Assembly: GCA_963784645.1 (NCBI GenBank)
Contig: CAWARY010000015.1
Location: forward strand, 1-64,000
From: JBBRVW01 sp963784645
Lineage (GTDB): Bacteria > Actinomycetota > Actinomycetes > JACCUZ01
DNA: 64,000 bases
Reading direction: 5' to 3'
Each line of letters opens with the position of its first letter. Position 1 is the first letter of the stretch. This document shows positions 46,319 through 54,682 of the stretch, in pieces. The notes below the pieces were generated by a model. The model had not been told where the DNA came from, searched no databases, and saw only the letters and a list, made by a program, of their open reading frames with translations. Both the position numbers and the translations under genes were made by a program.

Positions 46319-46840
46319 ATGGCCGACGGCACGTTGCACGGCGCGAGGGTGGTGCTGGAGCCGGTTCTCGCCGGGCACGTGCCCGACCTGCGGCGCATCC
46401 TCGCCACAGCCGACGTTCGCGCGCGCTGGGGCGACGAGGCAGCGTCGGCGGACTGGCCCGACGACGATCCCACCGCGGCGCGCTACGCGATCGTCGTCGA
46501 CGGCAAGGTGCGCGGCATGGTGCAGTACGCCGAGGAGGACGAGCCGATGTACCGGCACGCGTCCATCGACGTCTTCGTCGACCCGGAGGTGCACCGCCGC
46601 GGTGTCGGACGCGACGCGGTCGGCACTGTCGCCCGGCACCTCGTGGACGACCGCGGTCACCACCGCGTCGTCATCGACCCGGCGGCAGACAACGTCGCAG
46701 CCATCCGGTGCTACACCGCGGTCGGCTTCCGGCCCGTCGGGGTGATGCGGCGGTACGAGCGCGACCCGCTCACCGGCGAGTGGCACGACGGCCTGCTCAT
46801 GGACCTCCTCGCCGACGAGCTCCTTCGCCCGATACCTTGA
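46319..46840 (+). CDS. GNAT-family N-acetyltransferase (AAC(6')-like)
   Basis: 173 residues from the ATG; a GTG lies one codon upstream. Acetyl-CoA fold motifs: IDVFVDPEVHRRGVGRDAVG (the R-x-x-G-x-G/A pyrophosphate loop) and VIDPAADNVAAIRCYTAVGF, where the NxxAxRxYxxxGF element is typical. The set RPVGVMRRYERDPLTGEWHD recalls aminoglycoside 6'-acetyltransferase relatives, though most such chromosomal proteins have other, unknown amine substrates. The stop codon is part of a hairpin. Confidence 0.83.
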   Translation: MADGTLHGARVVLEPVLAGHVPDLRRILATADVRARWGDEAASADWPDDDPTAARYAIVVDGKVRGMVQYAEEDEPMYRHASIDVFVDPEVHRRGVGRDAVGTVARHLVDDRGHHRVVIDPAADNVAAIRCYTAVGFRPVGVMRRYERDPLTGEWHDGLLMDLLADELLRPIP

Positions 46841-46888
46841 TCCACAGCGGATCTGTTGGAGAAACTGCTACCGATCCCCTGTGGATCA
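46838..46888 (+). terminator. Hairpin overlapping the acetyltransferase stop codon
   Basis: A perfect 10-bp inverted repeat, TGATCCACAG with CTGTGGATCA, spaced by 31 bases, begins at the TGA of the upstream gene. An inner GGATC/GATCC pair can extend the stem. No T-run follows. Probably limits read-through into the next gene. Confidence 0.5.
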
Positions 46889-46978
46889 TGGACGGGCGGG
46901 GCTTCACGTGACGGCAGCGCAGCCCGACGCACCGAAACCGGCGTGACTCGCTGCGTGCCGGCTGCGAGGCTCCTCGTG

Positions 46979-47730
46979 ATGCCCTCACCGCTGCACCACC
47001 TCTCCAGGGTTCTGGTCCGGCCGTCGTGCTGCTGCACGCCGGGGTGGCCGACCTCCGCATGTGGGACGCCCAGGCCACCGCCCTGGCGCCGACCCATCGC
47101 GTCATCCGGTGCGACCTGCGCGGCTTCGGGCAGACCCCGCTGGCACCGGGCACGTCGTACTGCGACGGGCAGGACGTCATCGACCTGCTCGACGAGCTCG
47201 GTGTCGACACCTTCGCACTGGTGGGCGCGTCGTCCGGCGGCGGCATCGCCCTCCAGGTCGCGTCGACGGTGCCCGAGCGAGTCACCCGGCTGGTCCTCCT
47301 CGCGGCCGCTGCCGACCTGGTGGAGCCGACTGCGGCCGTCCGCGCGTTCGGCGCCGAGGAGAACCGACTGCTCGAGGCGGGGGACGTCGCAGGGGCGACG
47401 GACCTGAACGTGCAGACCTGGGCCGGCCCGGACGCCGACCCCGCGGCGAGAGAGCTGCTGCGCGAGATGCAGGCCCGGGCCTTCGAGGTGCAGCTGGCAG
47501 CCGGCGACGACGTCGGAAACCGCGACCTGGACGTCGTCCCTGAGCTGCTGACGATGCCCGTGACGGTCGTGTACGGCGTGCACGACCTCGACTTCTTCGC
47601 CGCGACAGCACGCGAGCTCGTGCGACTCGTCCCCTCGGCCACCCTCGTCGAGCTGGACTGGGCGGGGCACCTCCCCGCACTGGAGCGCCCGGAGGCGACC
47701 ACCGACCTGCTGCGCGCGGCGCTGGCCTGA
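46979..47730 (+). pseudogene. Alpha/beta-hydrolase, probable frameshift near its N-terminus
   Basis: From 47,013 on, the frame encodes an intact ~235-residue alpha/beta-hydrolase: GSGPAVVLLHAGVADLRMWD (oxyanion region), RCDLRGFGQT, nucleophile elbow VGASSGGGI, VVYGVHDLDF with the acidic residue and DWAGHLPALERP with the catalytic His. In that frame no start codon lies close upstream. The ATG at 46,979 (MPSPLHHLSR) comes into frame if one G is added to the GGG run near 47,010. So either the gene has a one-base loss or the sequence does. Substrate unknown (3-oxoadipate-lactonase-like fold). Confidence 0.72.
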
Positions 47731-47755
47731 GCGACAGCCCGTAGCCTCGTGCGGG

Positions 47756-47875
47756 GTGACGAGGATCCTGGTCACCGGGATGTCCGGCACCGGCAAGTCC
47801 ACCGCCCTGGCGGCGCTCGGAGCACGTGGCCATCGGGTCGTCGACATGCTCGAGGCCCTCGTCACGCCCGCCTAG
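47756..47875 (+). pseudogene. P-loop kinase N-terminal remnant, 39 codons
   Basis: A short frame, GTG at 47,756 to TAG at 47,873, encodes RILVTGMSGTGKSTALAALG followed by ARGHRVVD and ends after nine more residues. G-MSGTGKST is a Walker A motif of small nucleoside/shikimate-type (AAA_18) kinases, normally ~180 residues long. The text after RVVD is not the expected continuation, and a M20 amidohydrolase starts 11 bp later. A deletion has most likely removed the rest of the gene. Confidence 0.6.
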
Positions 47876-47886
47876 ACTCCGGCCTC

Positions 47887-49128
47887 GTGACTGTCGAGAG
47901 CACGGACGTCCTCGATCTGGCCCGCAGCATGGGACCGGACCTGATCGCTCTGCGGCGCGAGCTGCACCGCATCCCCGAGATCGGCAACCACCTGCCGCTC
48001 ACCCAGGCGGTCCTGCTCCGCGAGCTGCGCGGCCTGGACGGCCTCGAGATCAGCACCGGCGCCGCACTGTCGTCGATCACGGCCGTGGTCCGCGGGGGCG
48101 CCGAGGGTGCGAGCGACGGACCCGTGGTGCTGCTCCGGGGCGACATGGACGCGCTGCCCGTGACCGAGGAGGTGCCGGTCGACTACGTCTCCGGGCACGT
48201 CGGTGTCATGCACGCCTGCGGGCACGACCTGCACATGGCCGGCCTCGTCGGCGCCGCCCGGATCCTGCTCGCCCGCCGCGCCGAGCTCGCCGGCGACGTC
48301 GTCCTCATGTTCCAGCCCGGTGAGGAGGGACCAGGTGGCGCCGAACCGATGATCGCCGAGGGGCTCCTGATGGCAGCCGGCCGGCCGGTGGACGCCGCCT
48401 ACGCGCTGCACGTCGCGTCGTCGGAGCACCCCGTGGGCCAGTGGTACAGCAGGCCCGGGCCGGTCTATGCCGCCGCCGACGAGGTGCGCGTCCGCGTCGT
48501 CGGCGAGGGCGGCCACGGCTCCACCCCGCACCGTGCGAAGGACCCGGTCCCGGCGGCCTGCGAGATGGTCGTCGCCCTCCAGACGATGACCACCCGCGGG
48601 TTCGACGTCTTCGACCCGGTCGTCGTCACCGTCGGCCGGCTCGCCGCGGGCACCAAGGAGAACATCATCCCGGACAGCGCCGAGTTCGACGCGACGGTCC
48701 GCAGCCTCTCGCCGGCGGCGCGCACCAAGGTGCAGCACGACATCGAGCGGCTGGTGCACGGCATCGCCGCCGCGCACGGCCTGACCGTCGAGGTCGGCTA
48801 CCGGCTCGGCTACCCGGTCACCGTCAACGACGAGTCCGAGTACGAACTCGCACGCGACGTGGTCACCGACCTGTTCGGCGCCGACCGCTTCACGCTGATG
48901 CCGGAGCCCGAGCTGGGCGCGGAGGACATGTCCTTCGTCCTGGACCGGGTCCCCGGTGCCTACCTCAACCTCGGTGCCTGCCCCGTCCCCGACCACGAGT
49001 CCGCACCCGACAACCACTCGCCACGTGCAGCCTTCGACGACGCGGTGCTGCCGGACGCCGCTGCCTGGCTGGCCGAGGTCGCGGTCCGCCGGCTGCGACG
49101 CGACCCGACGGTCGCGGCGAAGGTCTGA
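47887..49128 (+). CDS. M20-family amidohydrolase (hippurate hydrolase / N-acyl-amino-acid hydrolase type)
   Basis: 413 residues from GTG at 47,887. Opens with IALRRELHRIPEIGNHLPLT. Metal-binding residues occur in LRGDMDALPV, MHACGHDLHMA, and MFQPGEEGPGGAEPM; GEGGHGSTPHRAKDPV belongs to the dimerisation domain, and ENIIPDSAEFDATVRSLSP and LGAEDMSFVL complete the family pattern. It cleaves N-acyl bonds of amino acids or conjugates such as hippurate in the cytoplasm. One base separates its stop from the ACT-protein GTG. Confidence 0.88.
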   Translation: MTVESTDVLDLARSMGPDLIALRRELHRIPEIGNHLPLTQAVLLRELRGLDGLEISTGAALSSITAVVRGGAEGASDGPVVLLRGDMDALPVTEEVPVDYVSGHVGVMHACGHDLHMAGLVGAARILLARRAELAGDVVLMFQPGEEGPGGAEPMIAEGLLMAAGRPVDAAYALHVASSEHPVGQWYSRPGPVYAAADEVRVRVVGEGGHGSTPHRAKDPVPAACEMVVALQTMTTRGFDVFDPVVVTVGRLAAGTKENIIPDSAEFDATVRSLSPAARTKVQHDIERLVHGIAAAHGLTVEVGYRLGYPVTVNDESEYELARDVVTDLFGADRFTLMPEPELGAEDMSFVLDRVPGAYLNLGACPVPDHESAPDNHSPRAAFDDAVLPDAAAWLAEVAVRRLRRDPTVAAKV

Positions 49129-49129
49129 C

Positions 49130-49524
49130 GTGCCCGGCGAGAGCGACCTCGCGACCCTGCTCGCGAGCATGACACCGGACCTCCTGCCCGAGCGGTACGT
49201 CTACGTCAGCGTCGCCACGGTGCCGGCCGGGGTCGAGCCGTTCGCTGTCGTCCGCGAGGACGAGGGCACCACCCTGGTCCTCTCGCAGGAGGACGCCGCC
49301 GTCTCGGCCTGGCATACGACTACGTGGCTGCGCGGATCACGCTCCGGGTCCACTCCTCGCTCGATGCCGTCGGGCTCACCGCGGCGTTCGCGACGGCGCT
49401 GGCCGACGCCGGTCTCAGCTGCAACGTGCTCGCCGGTTCGTTCCACGACCACCTGTTCGTGCGGTACGACGACGGGCCGCGGGCCGTCACAGTCCTTCAG
49501 CGGCTCGCTGCTGCCGGCGGCTAG
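49130..49524 (+). pseudogene. ACT/CASTOR-domain protein, one frameshift
   Basis: Stitched, the ~131-residue protein reads PGESDLATLLASMTPDLLPE, RYVYVSV... and then AARITLRVHSSLDAVGLTAA and CNVLAGSFHDHLFVRYDDGP, the two ACT-like halves of the CASTOR/ACT_7 family, often encoded by short single-domain proteins that bind amino acids. A missing base near 49,315 (restoring SAWHYDYVAARIT) splits it. Convergent with the Rieske gene, whose stop it overlaps by four bases. Confidence 0.7.
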
Positions 49525-50654
49525 AGCGGGATCGCGCCGTCGCGGTAGCCCCGTGCCATCGTCGTGACGAAGTGGTGCACGGCGTCCTCGCTCGGCGCCA
49601 GCGGTCCGGGGGCGAAGTGCGGCGACGCGAGCCCGCGCTGCACCGACTCGCAGGCCGCCCAGTCCTGGCGGTTGGTCCGGTCCCAGAACTCCACCGCGTA
49701 CGAAGGATCCACGTCGGCGTCCGGGAAGTACCAGGCACACTCCACCCGGGTCCGGCCCGGCGTCAGGGGCGTCATCCGGTGCGTCATCACGTAGTCGGGG
49801 TGCGGGGAGACCAGCAGGTTCGGCAGCAGCCCGAGGTAGAGGACCTGCCGCGGGTCGACACCCTCGATCGCGCGGCCGCCCGACCGACCGTCGAGGGACA
49901 TCGTGACGGCACCGTCCCGGAGGTCCATCGAGCCGCCGATCCAGGCGCCGGGCAGGTCGAAGTTCGTCCCGCTCGACGGCGGGCTCACCCGGCACAGCTC
50001 GGGGTGGATCAGCGGGCAGTGGTAGCACTCGTGGTAGTTCTCGGTGACGACCTTCCAGTTGGCCTCGACGACGTACTCGTGGCTGGCCCCCAGGACCAGC
50101 TCCTCGGGACGGTACGGCGCGACCAGCCCGGCCATCGCGCCCACGTGCTGCGCGAAGGGCGTCGCCGCGTTTCCCAGCGCGTTGACGAAGACCCAGCCGT
50201 GCCAGACCTCGACCGGGAGCCGCACGAGCCCGTGCCCGGCGGGGTCGAACGACGCGACCTCCCGGAAGCCGGGCGCCGCGACCAGAACGCCCGCCAGGTC
50301 GTAGCTCCACGCGTGGTACGGGCAGACGACGGCCCGCTTGCCCGACGCGGCGCCGTCCGCCAGCAGCTCGTGACCCCGGTGCCGGCAGGTGTTCGCGAAC
50401 GCACCGACCACGCCGGCAGCGCCGCGGACGAGCAGCACCGACACGTCGCCGACGAGCCGCGCCACCTGGGTGCGACCCTCCGGCAGCACGGCCTCCACCC
50501 GTCCGAGGCAGACCCACGACGCCGCGAAGAAGTGCCGCTGCTCCCACGCCAGCACCTCGGCCGACGTGTAGGCCTCAGCGGGCAGCATGGTGCTCTCACC
50601 GAACGGCCGCAGGGCTGAGTCGAGCCCCGCGACACTCACCGGTGCCGGTGTCAT
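49521..50654 (-). CDS. Rieske non-heme iron oxygenase, quaternary/tertiary amine demethylase-like (copy 1)
   Basis: 377 residues. Rieske cluster ligands C90-R-H92 and C111-PY-H114; iron site ENYHECYHCPLIHPEL with H212 and H217. The motif and length match the stachydrine/betaine/carnitine demethylase group, as with the 4.2-kb homologue. Ending NRQDWAACESVQRGLASPHF is nearly the same as in copy 2 (52,503-53,610), so the pair arose by duplication or belongs to one subfamily. It is divergent from the TetR gene by 29 bp and has no reductase next to it. Substrate unknown; an N-methyl amino acid betaine is likely. Confidence 0.85.
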   Translation of the reverse strand: MTPAPVSVAGLDSALRPFGESTMLPAEAYTSAEVLAWEQRHFFAASWVCLGRVEAVLPEGRTQVARLVGDVSVLLVRGAAGVVGAFANTCRHRGHELLADGAASGKRAVVCPYHAWSYDLAGVLVAAPGFREVASFDPAGHGLVRLPVEVWHGWVFVNALGNAATPFAQHVGAMAGLVAPYRPEELVLGASHEYVVEANWKVVTENYHECYHCPLIHPELCRVSPPSSGTNFDLPGAWIGGSMDLRDGAVTMSLDGRSGGRAIEGVDPRQVLYLGLLPNLLVSPHPDYVMTHRMTPLTPGRTRVECAWYFPDADVDPSYAVEFWDRTNRQDWAACESVQRGLASPHFAPGPLAPSEDAVHHFVTTMARGYRDGAIPL

Positions 50655-50683
50655 GACGTACCTCTTCGCCGTAGGGTCCGGGC

Positions 50684-51289
50684 ATGAGCCGGCGGAAGGT
50701 GGCGGTGCGGCGGGAGGAGATCCTGCGCGCGACCATCGACGAGGTCACCGAGAGCGGCTTCGCCAGCACCCGGGTGGCCGACGTGGCAGGCCGGCTCGGC
50801 ATCAGCACCGGCCTGGTGTTCTACCACTTCGAGTCGAAGGAGAGCCTGCTCTCGCAGGCCTTCGCCTACGCCGCCGAGCGTGACCTCGAACGGCTCGACG
50901 CCGCCGCCCGGGGCAGCGGCAGCGCGGTCCGCCGACTGGCGAAGATCCTCGCCTACTACGGCCCGGAGGAGTCGGCTGCCGGCTGGCCGTTGTGGATCGA
51001 CGCCTGGGCGACTGCGCTGCGCGTCCCCGAGCTGGCCGAGGTGTCGCAGCTGCTCGACGTACGGTGGAAGGACGCGGTGGCCACCGTGATCCGCGACGGT
51101 GTGGCCCGCGGTGAGATGACCTGCGCCGACCCGACCGGTGCGGCGTGGCGCATCACCGCGCTGCTGGACGGGCTGGCAGTTCAGGCCACCGTGCACACCG
51201 GCGTCCTGACCCGCCGCCAGGTGACGTCCTGGGTCCGCAACGCGGCCGCCGCCGAGCTGGGGGTCGACCCGGCGACCTTGCGCCGCTGA
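50684..51289 (+). CDS. TetR/AcrR-family transcriptional regulator (BetI-like)
   Basis: 201 residues. N-terminal helix-turn-helix RREEILRATIDEVTESGFAS, then TRVADVAGRLGISTGLVFYH, and FESKESLLSQAF. The C-terminal ligand domain (WPLWIDAWATALRVPELAEV, WRITALLDGLAVQATVHTGV) matches the BetI_C type found in repressors of choline/betaine genes. It lies between the two Rieske units: divergent from copy 1, convergent with the sarcosine-oxidase-like gene. It probably represses both; a palindrome at 53,641-53,660 is a candidate site. Confidence 0.85.
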   Translation: MSRRKVAVRREEILRATIDEVTESGFASTRVADVAGRLGISTGLVFYHFESKESLLSQAFAYAAERDLERLDAAARGSGSAVRRLAKILAYYGPEESAAGWPLWIDAWATALRVPELAEVSQLLDVRWKDAVATVIRDGVARGEMTCADPTGAAWRITALLDGLAVQATVHTGVLTRRQVTSWVRNAAAAELGVDPATLRR

Positions 51290-51309
51290 CACACCCGTCG
51301 CGCCGGCCA

Positions 51310-52506
51310 TCACACGAGCCAGCTCGTCCGATGCCCCGGCTCGACGAGCGCCGGCCGGTCCGGGGAGAACGCCGTGACGTCAGACGTCGTAGATCCTGCG
51401 GTCACCAGGTCGGCGAGCAGCCGACCGAAGGTCGGCGCGAACTTGAACCCGTGCCCGGCACCCAGCGCCACGAGCACGGACTCGTGCCCGGGCACCGGGC
51501 CCACGACGAAGTCACGGTCCGGCGTGAGGGTGTAGAGGCAGGTGACCGTGCTCGTCGGTGACCCGACCCCCGGCAGCAGCGAGTGCACGAAGTGCGTCAG
51601 CCGTCGCTCCGCTTCCTGGTCTGGCGCGAACGACCGCGAGTCGGCCGTCGTCACCGCGCCGCCCACGTCCTGGCCGGCCTTCACCAGCGCGGCGCTCCCA
51701 CCCTCGTCGTAGGTCGGGAACCCGTAGAACGACGGGTCGTCCATCCAGATCCACACCGGCACCGAGTCGGCCGAGTAGCGACCCGGTCGCGACGGCGCGA
51801 AGTAGGTGACCTGCTCGCGGGTCACCGTCAGTGGCATCGAGGTGCCGAGGTGGGCGAGCAGCTGGTTGGTCCAGGCGTCCGCGGCCAGCACGACGTGCCG
51901 CGCCCGGAAGGTCGCCGCCGCGGCTCCGGAGGCGACGACGCTCACCGTGCCGTCGTCGTGCGCCACCACGGACGTGACCGGTGACTCGGCGTGCAGCCGG
52001 GCACCCGCGCGCGCCGCCAGTCGCTGCAGCACCCGCGTCGACCGGCCGGCCGGCACGATCGAGGTGTCCTCCTGCACGAGCGCAACGGTCCCCACGGGGA
52101 CGGTCATCGACGACCACCGGGCCGTGACGTCGCCCGGGGTGAGGGTGGTGAACGGCACGCCCTCGGCGCGCATGCTGGTCGTGTAGTCGTCGGCCGGGAT
52201 CGCTGCGCCGGGCGGGAAGAGGTCCACTCCCCCGGTGCGGGTCACCAGCCGCTCGCCCGACTCCCGTTCGAGCTCGGCCCAGTCCGCGTAGGCCTCGCCG
52301 GCCAGCCGTACGTACGCCGGGGTGTGGTAGCTGCGTCGCAGGATCCGTGACGTGTCGTGCGAGGCCCCGCGGACGTGCCCGAGCTCGAACTGCTCGAGGC
52401 CGACCACCGAGGCACCGCGCCGCGCCAGCTGCCACGCTGCTGCCGAACCGATCCCGCCGAGGCCGACCACGACGACGTCGACGTCGACCGTCTGCACGCC
52501 CCTCAC
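51310..52506 (-). CDS. solA: Monomeric sarcosine oxidase / N-methyltryptophan oxidase family
   Basis: 398 residues from a GTG at 52,506 that overlaps the Rieske copy-2 stop by four bases. FAD-binding start DVVVVGLGGIGSAAAWQLAR; GASHDTSRILRRSYHTPAYV is the MSOX substrate-side motif. The covalent-FAD cysteine of MSOX (Cys315) corresponds to C in TVTCLYTLTPDRDFVVG, and GHGFKFAPTFG closes the active site. It oxidises N-methyl amino acids such as sarcosine to amino acid, formaldehyde and H2O2 in the cytosol, the natural step after Rieske demethylation. Confidence 0.87.
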   Translation of the reverse strand: MRGVQTVDVDVVVVGLGGIGSAAAWQLARRGASVVGLEQFELGHVRGASHDTSRILRRSYHTPAYVRLAGEAYADWAELERESGERLVTRTGGVDLFPPGAAIPADDYTTSMRAEGVPFTTLTPGDVTARWSSMTVPVGTVALVQEDTSIVPAGRSTRVLQRLAARAGARLHAESPVTSVVAHDDGTVSVVASGAAAATFRARHVVLAADAWTNQLLAHLGTSMPLTVTREQVTYFAPSRPGRYSADSVPVWIWMDDPSFYGFPTYDEGGSAALVKAGQDVGGAVTTADSRSFAPDQEAERRLTHFVHSLLPGVGSPTSTVTCLYTLTPDRDFVVGPVPGHESVLVALGAGHGFKFAPTFGRLLADLVTAGSTTSDVTAFSPDRPALVEPGHRTSWLV

Positions 52507-53610
52507 GAGGTGTCCCCCAGCCGTGGCAGCAGCCAGCGCCGGATGTCGAGGCTGGCGTCCTCCATCGGCGCGAACCACCCCTCGGAGTAGGCACGCGACG
52601 ACATGCCGCGCTGCACCGACTCGCAGACGGCCCAGTCCTGCCGGTTGACCACGTCCCAGAGATCGACGGCGTCCGACGGGTCGAAGCCCGGCCGCGCCAC
52701 CTCGTCCGGGGCGAACAGCAGGTCGCACACGACGCGGGTCCGCCCGGCCCCCGTCGGCCACAAGGTGAACGCCGCGACGTGGTCGGCCGACAGGCTCAGC
52801 ATGAGGTTCGGGTAGAGCAGCTCGCCCTTGTGCCGCACCCTCTCGGTGTCGTCCAGACCCGGGAACGGCGACCGCTCGGACGTCCCGGACGCGGTGAACG
52901 TCCACGCCCCCTCGCGGTGCGGGATGCCCTCGTCCCAGTCGAGGTCACTGCCACCCCGGCCGAACGCCGGCACCAGACGCACCAGCTCGGGGTGCACGCC
53001 GGCGCAGTGGTAGCACTCGTTGTAGTTCTCGAGCAGGACCTTGTAGTTGGCGCGGACGTCGTAGACGCGCCGGTCACCGACGACCAGCTGGTCGAGGGGG
53101 TAGCGCGCCACCCGGGTCGTGGCGGCGCCCAGCACCTCGAGCAGCGGTGGCGCGGGCTGCGGGGTGAGGTGCAGGAAGAGGAAGCCTCCCCACGTGCCGA
53201 CACCGACCGGGTGCAGCCCGAACCGGTCCGGGTCGAAGCCGTCGACGTCCTCGGTGTGCGGCGCGCGCAGCAGCCGGCCGGCCAGGTCGTAGGTCCAGGA
53301 GTGGTACGGGCAGCGCAGCGACCCCGCGTTGCGCGGGGCCGGGGCGGGCGCCTTCGGGGTCGACGGGAACGACCTGCGAGCCGCGGTGGCGGCAGACGTT
53401 GTAGAAGCCGCGCAGGACTCCCTCGGCGTCACGGGTCACCAGCACGCTCTCGCCGGCCACGTCGAGCACGGCCAGGCCCGACCCGGCACCCAGGTCGGCA
53501 ACCCGGCCCGCGCAGAACCACTCGCGGTGCAGCACCTGCTCCCGCTCGCGGTCCCAGTGCGTCGCGTCGACGTAGTACGACGCCGGCAGCGCCGCCTGCA
53601 GCGAGGTCAC
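52503..53610 (-). pseudogene. Rieske non-heme iron oxygenase, amine demethylase-like (copy 2), one frameshift
   Basis: The conceptual ~369-residue protein has Rieske ligands CRHRGS and CPYHSWTYDL and an iron site ENYNECYHCAGVHPELVRLV. Start GTG at 53,610 (SLQAALPASYYVDATHWDRE). The frame breaks just after the first pair of cluster ligands: one C too many in the CCCC run near 53,356 (restoring VDPKAPAPAPRNAGSLRCPY). Only the short loop between cluster ligands is affected. The following GTGA overlap with the sarcosine-oxidase-like gene suggests that the operon is normally functional and favours a sequence error. Confidence 0.75.
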
Positions 53611-53640
53611 GCCGCCACCGCGCACGCCACACCTCCAAGG

Positions 53641-53660
53641 TACTGATCCGTCAGTCAGTA
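53641..53660. promoter_or_regulatory. TetR-type operator candidate
   Basis: TACTGATCCGTCAGTCAGTA has 6-bp inverted arms (TACTGA/TCAGTA) 31 bp before the Rieske copy-2 start and overlaps the ABC ATPase stop codon. Size and symmetry suit a TetR-family regulator such as the one at 50,684. It would allow separate control of Rieske copy 2 and the sarcosine-oxidase-like gene from the transporter. Confidence 0.4.
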
Positions 53661-54682
53661 GCGACCTGTCCCAGTGTGCCCTGCCGGAGGCCGGAGAGGA
53701 AGCAGGACGCGACGTGCTCCTCGGTCGCCGGCAGGACGGGCAGCGCGCTGCCGCGGCAGTCACCGGCCACCCCGGCCGCCTCCGCCTCCCCCGACGCGAG
53801 CGCCGGGCAGCGGGGGTGGAAGCGGCAGCCGCCGGGCACCCGGGTCGGGTCCGGCGGCTCGCCGGAGAGCACCGTGGGCTCGCGGCGCTTGGTCTCGGGC
53901 ACCACCGACAGCAGCGCCTTCGTGTACGGGTGCTGCGGGTCGTCGAGCACCCGCTCGGTCGGTCCGGTCTCGACGACCCGGCCGAGGTACATCACTGCGA
54001 TCCGGTCGGCGATGTTCCAGGCCAGCCCGAGGTCGTGGGTGACGACGAGGACGGAGAGACCGAGCTCGCGGCGTAGCCCCAGCAGCAGCTCGAGGATCTC
54101 GCCCCGGACCGACGCGTCCAGCGACGACACCGGCTCGTCGGCGACCAGGACCTCGGGGTCCAGGACCAGCGCGCCGGCGATCACGACCCGCTGCCGCTGT
54201 CCGCCGGACAGCTCGTGCGGGAAGCGCAGGAAGTACCGCTCGGCCGGTCGCAGCCCGACCCGTGACAGCGCGTCGGCCACCCGGGTCTGCTCGTCACCGG
54301 TGATCCGGTGCACCCGCAGTCCCTCGGCGACGGCCTCGTAGACCGTGTGCCGCGGGTTGAGCGACCCCGTCGGGTCCTGCAGGACGAGCTGGACCCGCCG
54401 GCGGTACGCCTTGAGCGACCTGGCGTCGTACCGCAGCGGCTGCCCGTCGTGCACCACCTGGCCCGACGACGGCCGCTCGAGGCCGAGCAGGGTGCGGGCC
54501 AGGGTCGTCTTGCCGCACCCGGACTCACCGACCAGAGCGACGATCTCGCCGCGGCCGACGGCCAGGTCCACCCCGTCGACCGCCTTGGCGACCGCGCCGC
54601 CGCGGGACCGGAACGTCGTGGACAGGGCCACGGCCTCGAGCGCCGCGCCACCGGGCGGCCGGCCGGCCGCCGGCGTCGTCAC
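53651..54682 (-). CDS. dppF: Peptide/nickel-type ABC transporter ATPase (DppF/OppF)
   Basis: 343 residues from a GTG overlapping the previous stop by four bases. Walker A GESGCGKTT, signature LSGGQRQR, Walker B LVADEPVSSLD and switch VVTHDLG. The C-terminal oligopeptide-type tail has HPRCP with further cysteines (FHPRCPALASGEAEAAGVAG), the iron-sulfur-like region of Dpp/Opp ATPases. Works with the fused permease-ATPase (54,679-56,577), DppB (56,574-57,632) and the binding protein (57,675-59,555). Ends 40 bp before the Rieske copy-2 gene, linking import to demethylation. Confidence 0.9.
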   Translation of the reverse strand: MTTPAAGRPPGGAALEAVALSTTFRSRGGAVAKAVDGVDLAVGRGEIVALVGESGCGKTTLARTLLGLERPSSGQVVHDGQPLRYDARSLKAYRRRVQLVLQDPTGSLNPRHTVYEAVAEGLRVHRITGDEQTRVADALSRVGLRPAERYFLRFPHELSGGQRQRVVIAGALVLDPEVLVADEPVSSLDASVRGEILELLLGLRRELGLSVLVVTHDLGLAWNIADRIAVMYLGRVVETGPTERVLDDPQHPYTKALLSVVPETKRREPTVLSGEPPDPTRVPGGCRFHPRCPALASGEAEAAGVAGDCRGSALPVLPATEEHVASCFLSGLRQGTLGQVATD

